In this document: piece after piece, positions 60,448-64,000 of the stretch
How the letters are laid out: each line of letters starts with the position of its first letter
Position numbering within the stretch: the stretch's first letter is position 1
Assembly: GCF_035984415.1 (NCBI RefSeq)
Contig: NZ_CP130720.1
Span: forward strand, 7,440,001-7,504,000
Length of the DNA: 64,000 nt
Direction: 5' to 3'
Origin: Streptomyces sp. NBC_01296
GTDB taxonomy: Bacteria > Actinomycetota > Actinomycetes > Streptomycetales > Streptomycetaceae
Program-made: the position numbers and the translations under genes
The notes under the pieces: generated by a model
Database searches by the model: none
What the model was told of the DNA's origin: nothing
The model's input: the letters and a program-made list of their open reading frames with translations, nothing else

Positions 60448-62307
60448 CTAGTCCGTCGCGCGGGTCCAGCCTGTGGCCTCGAGGCGGGAGGCGTCGGCGG
60501 GGCGGTCCTCCGCGAAGAGGAGGCGGGCCGGTTCCGCCACGCGTACGACGTCCACGTACACCCCGCGGCCGACGTAGCGGCCGGTCGCGGTGTGCCGGAA
60601 GCGCAAGTGCACCGGGCGCCCCGCCCATGCGGTGAGCGGGGCCTCGAGGCGGTGCCAGATGCGGCCGGACCAGCCGCCGACACTGCCCTGCGGCCACTGC
60701 TCGGGGGAGCCGCCCGTGGACCGCAGGGTGGTGAACGGCAGCGGCTCCCAGGTCTCCCCGTCGGCCGAGGCCTCCAGGTGGAGGGCGCCCTCGCCGGGCA
60801 CGGTGTCCCACCAGACGGCGCAGCGCAGCCGGGCGGCGGCCGTGGCCGGGGTCAGCGGGGGCAGGGTGAGCGTGCCGGACCCGCCGGTCTCCATGCCCGA
60901 GTACCAGGCGGGGCCGCCGTGCTTCGTACGGACCGGGACGGCGCGGGCGAAGCGGTTGCCGACCGCGACCCGCGGCGCACTGCCGGCCCGCCAGGTGCGT
61001 ACGGGGTGGACGGAGTTGCCGAGCAGGATCAGGAAGGAGTCGGTGGAGGGGTCCAGGACCAGGGAGGTGCCGGTGAAGCCGGTGTGCCCGGCGGAGTGCG
61101 GGGTGGCCATGGCCCCCATGTACCAGTGCTGGTAGAGCTCGAAGCCGAGGCCGTGGTCGTCGCCGGGGAAGGCGGTGTTGAAGTCGGTGAAGAGCAGCTC
61201 CACGGAGGCGGGGCGCAGGATGCGCTTGCCGGCGTAGGCGCCGCCGTCGAGGAGGGTGCGGGCGAGGACGGCCAGGTCCCAGGCCGTGCCGAAGACGCCG
61301 GCGTGGCCGGCGACGCCGCCGAGGGCGTAGGCGTTCTCGTCGTGGACCTCGCCCCAGACCAGCCCGCGGTCCAGGCCCGACCAGGGCGGCCGTTGCACCT
61401 CCGTGGCGGCGGTGATCCGGCGCCAGGAGAGCGGTGGGTTGTAACGAGTGCGGTGCATCCCGAGCGGAGCGGTGATCTCGTCCTGGAGCAGGAGATCCAG
61501 AGTGTGACCGGTGATCCGTTCCAGGAGCAGCTGTAGCGCTATGAGGTTCAGGTCCGAGTACCGGTACACCGTCCCGGGGGCCTCCTGCGGGCGCACGGCC
61601 CACAGCATCCTCAGCTGCCCCTCGCGTGTGGACTGCTGGTAGAACGGCGCCCAGGAGCGCAGCCCCGAGGTGTGCGTGAGCAACTGGCGGACCGTGATCA
61701 GCTCCTTGCCGCCGCCGGTGAACTCGGGCAGGTACCGGTCCACCGGAGCCTCCAGCTCCAGGTGCCCGCGCTCCATCTGCTGCACGGCCAGGAGCGAGGT
61801 GAACAGCTTCGTCAGCGACGCCAGGTCGAAGACGGTGTCCTCGGTCATCGGGATGCGCTGCGCCGCCGGGAACTCCCGGACCCGGTCGGTGCGGCCGTCG
61901 TAGTCGGCGTACCGGACCGCCTCGCCCATCGCGCGGTGCAGGGCGATCGTGCGGCCCCGGCCGGCGAGCACCACGGCCCCGGCGTAGTAAGGGTGTTCGG
62001 GGGAGGGGCCGAGGAACCGCCGGGCCTCGTCGGCCGCCGCCTCCAGGTGCTTCTCGACGAGTCCCGCCTGGCGTGCGGAGCCGTACCGCAGGCGCAGCCC
62101 CTGGAGTGCGCGCCGCTCGGCCGGATTGCCTGAGGCCCCCGCGGCCCCGGGCAGTGCGGCATGCAGGACGAGCACCCCGCCGAGCGCCAACAGCCGCGCC
62201 CCGAGCCGCCGCCGGCTCATCCCGCTCGCCGGCGTGCCCGCGCCCGGCGCTGCCGGCCCGCCCGGGCCGCCGCGGCGCGCCTCTTCGTCCCCCGTGTGCT
62301 CCTCCAT
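60448..62307 (-). CDS. Exported serine hydrolase of the beta-lactamase/PBP4-like family
   Basis: 619 residues. A polar leader precedes a twin-arginine signal (GMSRRRLGARLLALGGVLVL) with cleavage near GAAGA. The class C-type domain (about 80-440) has the nucleophile SLTK in VFDLASLTKLFTSLL, YSDLN (second motif, YxN) and GHTGFTGTS (third motif, HTG). The C-terminal 170 residues form a separate beta-rich domain (LRCAVWWDTVPGEGALHLEAS, LRFRHTATGRYVGRG) that may bind carbohydrate or peptide. GGAGG lies upstream of ATG 62307. It could be an esterase, DD-peptidase or D-amino-acid peptidase. Confidence 0.85.
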   Translation of the reverse strand: MEEHTGDEEARRGGPGGPAAPGAGTPASGMSRRRLGARLLALGGVLVLHAALPGAAGASGNPAERRALQGLRLRYGSARQAGLVEKHLEAAADEARRFLGPSPEHPYYAGAVVLAGRGRTIALHRAMGEAVRYADYDGRTDRVREFPAAQRIPMTEDTVFDLASLTKLFTSLLAVQQMERGHLELEAPVDRYLPEFTGGGKELITVRQLLTHTSGLRSWAPFYQQSTREGQLRMLWAVRPQEAPGTVYRYSDLNLIALQLLLERITGHTLDLLLQDEITAPLGMHRTRYNPPLSWRRITAATEVQRPPWSGLDRGLVWGEVHDENAYALGGVAGHAGVFGTAWDLAVLARTLLDGGAYAGKRILRPASVELLFTDFNTAFPGDDHGLGFELYQHWYMGAMATPHSAGHTGFTGTSLVLDPSTDSFLILLGNSVHPVRTWRAGSAPRVAVGNRFARAVPVRTKHGGPAWYSGMETGGSGTLTLPPLTPATAAARLRCAVWWDTVPGEGALHLEASADGETWEPLPFTTLRSTGGSPEQWPQGSVGGWSGRIWHRLEAPLTAWAGRPVHLRFRHTATGRYVGRGVYVDVVRVAEPARLLFAEDRPADASRLEATGWTRATD

Positions 62308-62392
62308 CAGCGGCCTCCTGTTCGCCGAGTCGGCTTCCCGAAGTATCTGCCCGCCGGCACGGCGGGCCCCGCACCGACCGGCCCGCAAAGAA

Positions 62393-62409
62393 TCTGACGA
62401 TGCATCAGA
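62393..62409 (+). promoter_or_regulatory. Inverted repeat upstream of nitronate monooxygenase gene
   Basis: TCTGA-CGATGCA-TCAGA, 5-base arms with an inner ATGCAT palindrome, 44 bases before the start at 62453. Suits a TetR-type regulator, but none is in the immediate neighbourhood. Confidence 0.45.
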
Positions 62410-62452
62410 AAACCTCTTCCCTCGGCCGCCGAGCTGCGGCATGCTGCCGCCC

Positions 62453-63559
62453 ATGGAGACGGAGCTGAGCAAGAAACTGGGAGTCGAGCACGCCATCTTC
62501 GGCTTCACGCCCTTCCCGGCGGTCGCCGCGGCCATCACCCGCGCGGGTGGATTCGGCGTCCTCGGCGCCGTCCGCTACACCTCCCCCGACGACCTCAAAC
62601 GCGACCTCGACTGGATGCAGGAGCACACCGACGGCAAGCCGTACGGCCTCGACGTCGTCATGCCCGCCAAGAAGGCCGTCGACGGCATCAGCGAGGCCGG
62701 CATCGAGGCGATGATCCCGGCCGGCCACCGAGAGTTCGTGCGCGACACCCTCGCCAAGCACCACGTCCCCGAGCTCGCCGAGGGCGAGGCCTCCGGCTGG
62801 CGGATCACCGGCTGGATGGAGCAGGTCGCCCGGGGCCAGCTCGACGTCGCCTTCGACTACCCCATCAAACTCCTGGCGAACGCCCTCGGTTCCCCGCCCG
62901 CCGACGTCATCGCGCGCGCCCACGACCACGGCGTCCTCGTCGCCGCCCTCGCCGGCAGCGCCAAGCACGCCCGCCGCCACGCCGAAGCCGGCATCGACAT
63001 CGTCGTCGCCCAGGGCTACGAGGCCGGCGGCCACACCGGCGACATCGCCACCATGGTCCTGGTCCCCGAGATCGTCGAGGCCGTCGCCCCCCTCCCCGTC
63101 CTCGCCGCGGGCGGCATCGGCAGCGGCGAGCAGATCGCCGCCGGCCTGGCCCTCGGTGCCCAGGGCGCCTGGCTCGGCTCCCTCTGGCTCACCACCACCG
63201 AGGCGGACCTGCACTCCCGCGCGCTGACCGAGAAGCTCCTGGCCGCCGGATCCGGCGACACCGTCCGCTCCCGTGCCCTCACCGGCAAGCCCGCCCGTCA
63301 GCTCCGCACCGAGTGGACCGACGCCTGGGACGACCCGGACGGCCCCGGCGCGCTGCCGATGCCCCTGCAGGGGCTGCTGGTCGCCGAGGCCGTCTCCCGG
63401 ATCCAGAAGTACGAGGTCCAGCCGCTGCTCGGTACGCCCGTCGGCCAGATCGTCGGCCGGATGACCGCCGAACGCAGTGTCCAGGCCGTCTTCGACGAGC
63501 TCACCAGCGGCTTCGAGCGCGCCATCGACCGCATCAACCGCATCGCCGGCCGGGCCTGA
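62453..63559 (+). CDS. Nitronate monooxygenase / NPD-type FMN oxidoreductase
   Basis: 368-residue TIM-barrel flavoprotein. GGFGVLGAVRYTSPDDL near the N terminus, VAQGYEAGGHTGD with the catalytic His, and VLAAGGIGSGEQIAAGLALGAQGAWLGSLW binding the FMN phosphate are as in bacterial nitronate monooxygenases. Oxidation of nitroalkanes, or reduction of enoyl chains in related proteins, is possible. The acyl-CoA synthetase gene follows after 14 bases, so lipid or propionate-nitronate chemistry is plausible. ATG 62453 is preferred over ATG 62441, which also lies in frame. Confidence 0.88.
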   Translation: METELSKKLGVEHAIFGFTPFPAVAAAITRAGGFGVLGAVRYTSPDDLKRDLDWMQEHTDGKPYGLDVVMPAKKAVDGISEAGIEAMIPAGHREFVRDTLAKHHVPELAEGEASGWRITGWMEQVARGQLDVAFDYPIKLLANALGSPPADVIARAHDHGVLVAALAGSAKHARRHAEAGIDIVVAQGYEAGGHTGDIATMVLVPEIVEAVAPLPVLAAGGIGSGEQIAAGLALGAQGAWLGSLWLTTTEADLHSRALTEKLLAAGSGDTVRSRALTGKPARQLRTEWTDAWDDPDGPGALPMPLQGLLVAEAVSRIQKYEVQPLLGTPVGQIVGRMTAERSVQAVFDELTSGFERAIDRINRIAGRA

Positions 63560-63573
63560 GAGGCGTGATCAGC

Positions 63574-64000
63574 ATGAGCGACACGAGTGAGCAGCCCGCA
63601 TGGGGGTCCCCCCGGACAGAGTCCGGGGGAGGATTTTGGGCGCAGGCCGCCGCCGACCCCGAGCGCACCGTCCTCGTCACCCCCGAGGGGGAGGAGTGGA
63701 GCGCCGGCCGGCTGCACGCCGACGTCAACCGCCTCGTCCACGGACTGCGCGCCGCCGGTCTGGAGCAGGGCGACGTCTTCGCGGTCGTCCTGCCCAACGG
63801 CGTCGAGTTCATCGCCGCCTACCTCGCCGCCTCCCAGGCCGGGTTCTACCTCGTCCCGGTCAACCACCACCTCGTCGGCCCCGAGATCGCCTGGATCGTC
63901 TCCGACTCCGGTGCCAAGGTCCTCATCGCCCACGAGCGCTTCGCCGAAGCCGCCACCGCCGCGGCCGACGAGGCGGGCCTGCCCGCGAGCCACCGCTATG
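63574..64000 (+). CDS. Acyl-CoA synthetase (AMP-forming), 3' end outside the window
   Basis: The first 142 residues of an ANL-superfamily enzyme, open to the window end. LVTPEGEEWSAGRLHADVNRLVHGLRAAGLEQGDVFAVVLPNG and AAYLAASQAGFYLVPVNHHLVGPEIAWIVSDSGAKVLI are the typical N-terminal sequence. Residues 9-21 (AWGSPRTESGGGF) are encoded by a palindromic repeat element inserted in frame. The start lies 14 bases after the nitronate monooxygenase stop, so the two are probably cotranscribed. The AMP-binding signature itself is beyond the end. Confidence 0.87.
   Translation, partial: MSDTSEQPAWGSPRTESGGGFWAQAAADPERTVLVTPEGEEWSAGRLHADVNRLVHGLRAAGLEQGDVFAVVLPNGVEFIAAYLAASQAGFYLVPVNHHLVGPEIAWIVSDSGAKVLIAHERFAEAATAAADEAGLPASHRY
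63609..63629 (+). repeat. Palindromic element inside the acyl-CoA synthetase coding region
   Basis: CCCCCGGAC and GTCCGGGGG pair over 9 bases around an AGA loop; the wider context (TGGGGGTCCCCCC before, GGGAGGATTTTGG after) is a form I recognise as a small dispersed palindromic repeat of Streptomyces genomes. Confidence 0.6.

Overview
The window has the very high G+C content, GTG starts, four-base start/stop overlaps and gene families (SpoIIE-type phosphatase, exported Tat proteins, deazaflavin-dependent enzyme, MpaB-like oxygenase, receptor kinases) of a streptomycete chromosome. No rRNA, tRNA, phage, transposase or CRISPR array was seen. All product names rest on motif and family recognition; no database search was possible.

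Layout. 1-7 kb: a cation/proton antiporter (5' end cut), then a leftward run of SDR glucose dehydrogenase, cytochrome bd-type oxidase subunits I and II and gluconokinase, with an aldose epimerase divergent. This reads as a glucose to gluconate to 6-phosphogluconate bypass tied to a quinol oxidase. 7-20 kb: universal stress protein, APC-type transporter, an AlkB-like repair enzyme behind a LexA-type SOS box, a SUKH-like protein, a MarR/DoxX pair with matching operators, a GH15 hydrolase, an APC permease and a SpoIIE-type phosphatase. 20-31 kb: MFS/LysR pair, a methyltransferase with an alanine-rich insertion, an esterase fold lacking its serine, threonine catabolism (tdh-kbl), an unusual simple-repeat array, a LysR regulator, a P-loop protein, and a DeoR-SIS-aldolase sugar-phosphate module. 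31-38 kb: unknown protein, acyl-CoA dehydrogenase, CotA-like multicopper oxidase, a dead glutamine-amidotransferase domain fused to a methyltransferase, and a decayed molybdopterin oxidoreductase.

37.8-54.7 kb is the most interesting part: four agmatine/peptidyl-arginine deiminase paralogues (one cytosolic, three with Tat-type signals), a complete peptide-type ABC importer in operon with the cytosolic deiminase, a fused UreAB plus UreC urease in operon with one exported deiminase, three TetR regulators and a membrane Ser/Thr kinase. Five near-identical operators, GACTG-N6-CAGTC, lie in front of the deiminase-importer operon (two sites), the deiminase-urease operon, a TetR gene and the fourth deiminase. 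Two of the TetR proteins have nearly the same recognition helix. I infer one regulon that releases ammonia from guanidino and urea nitrogen both outside and inside the cell.

54.7-64 kb: MpaB-like oxygenase, Ser/Thr kinase with TPR repeats coupled to a phytoene-desaturase-like oxidoreductase, deazaflavin-dependent enzyme, VOC protein, exported beta-lactamase-fold hydrolase, nitronate monooxygenase and the start of an acyl-CoA synthetase, cut by the window end.
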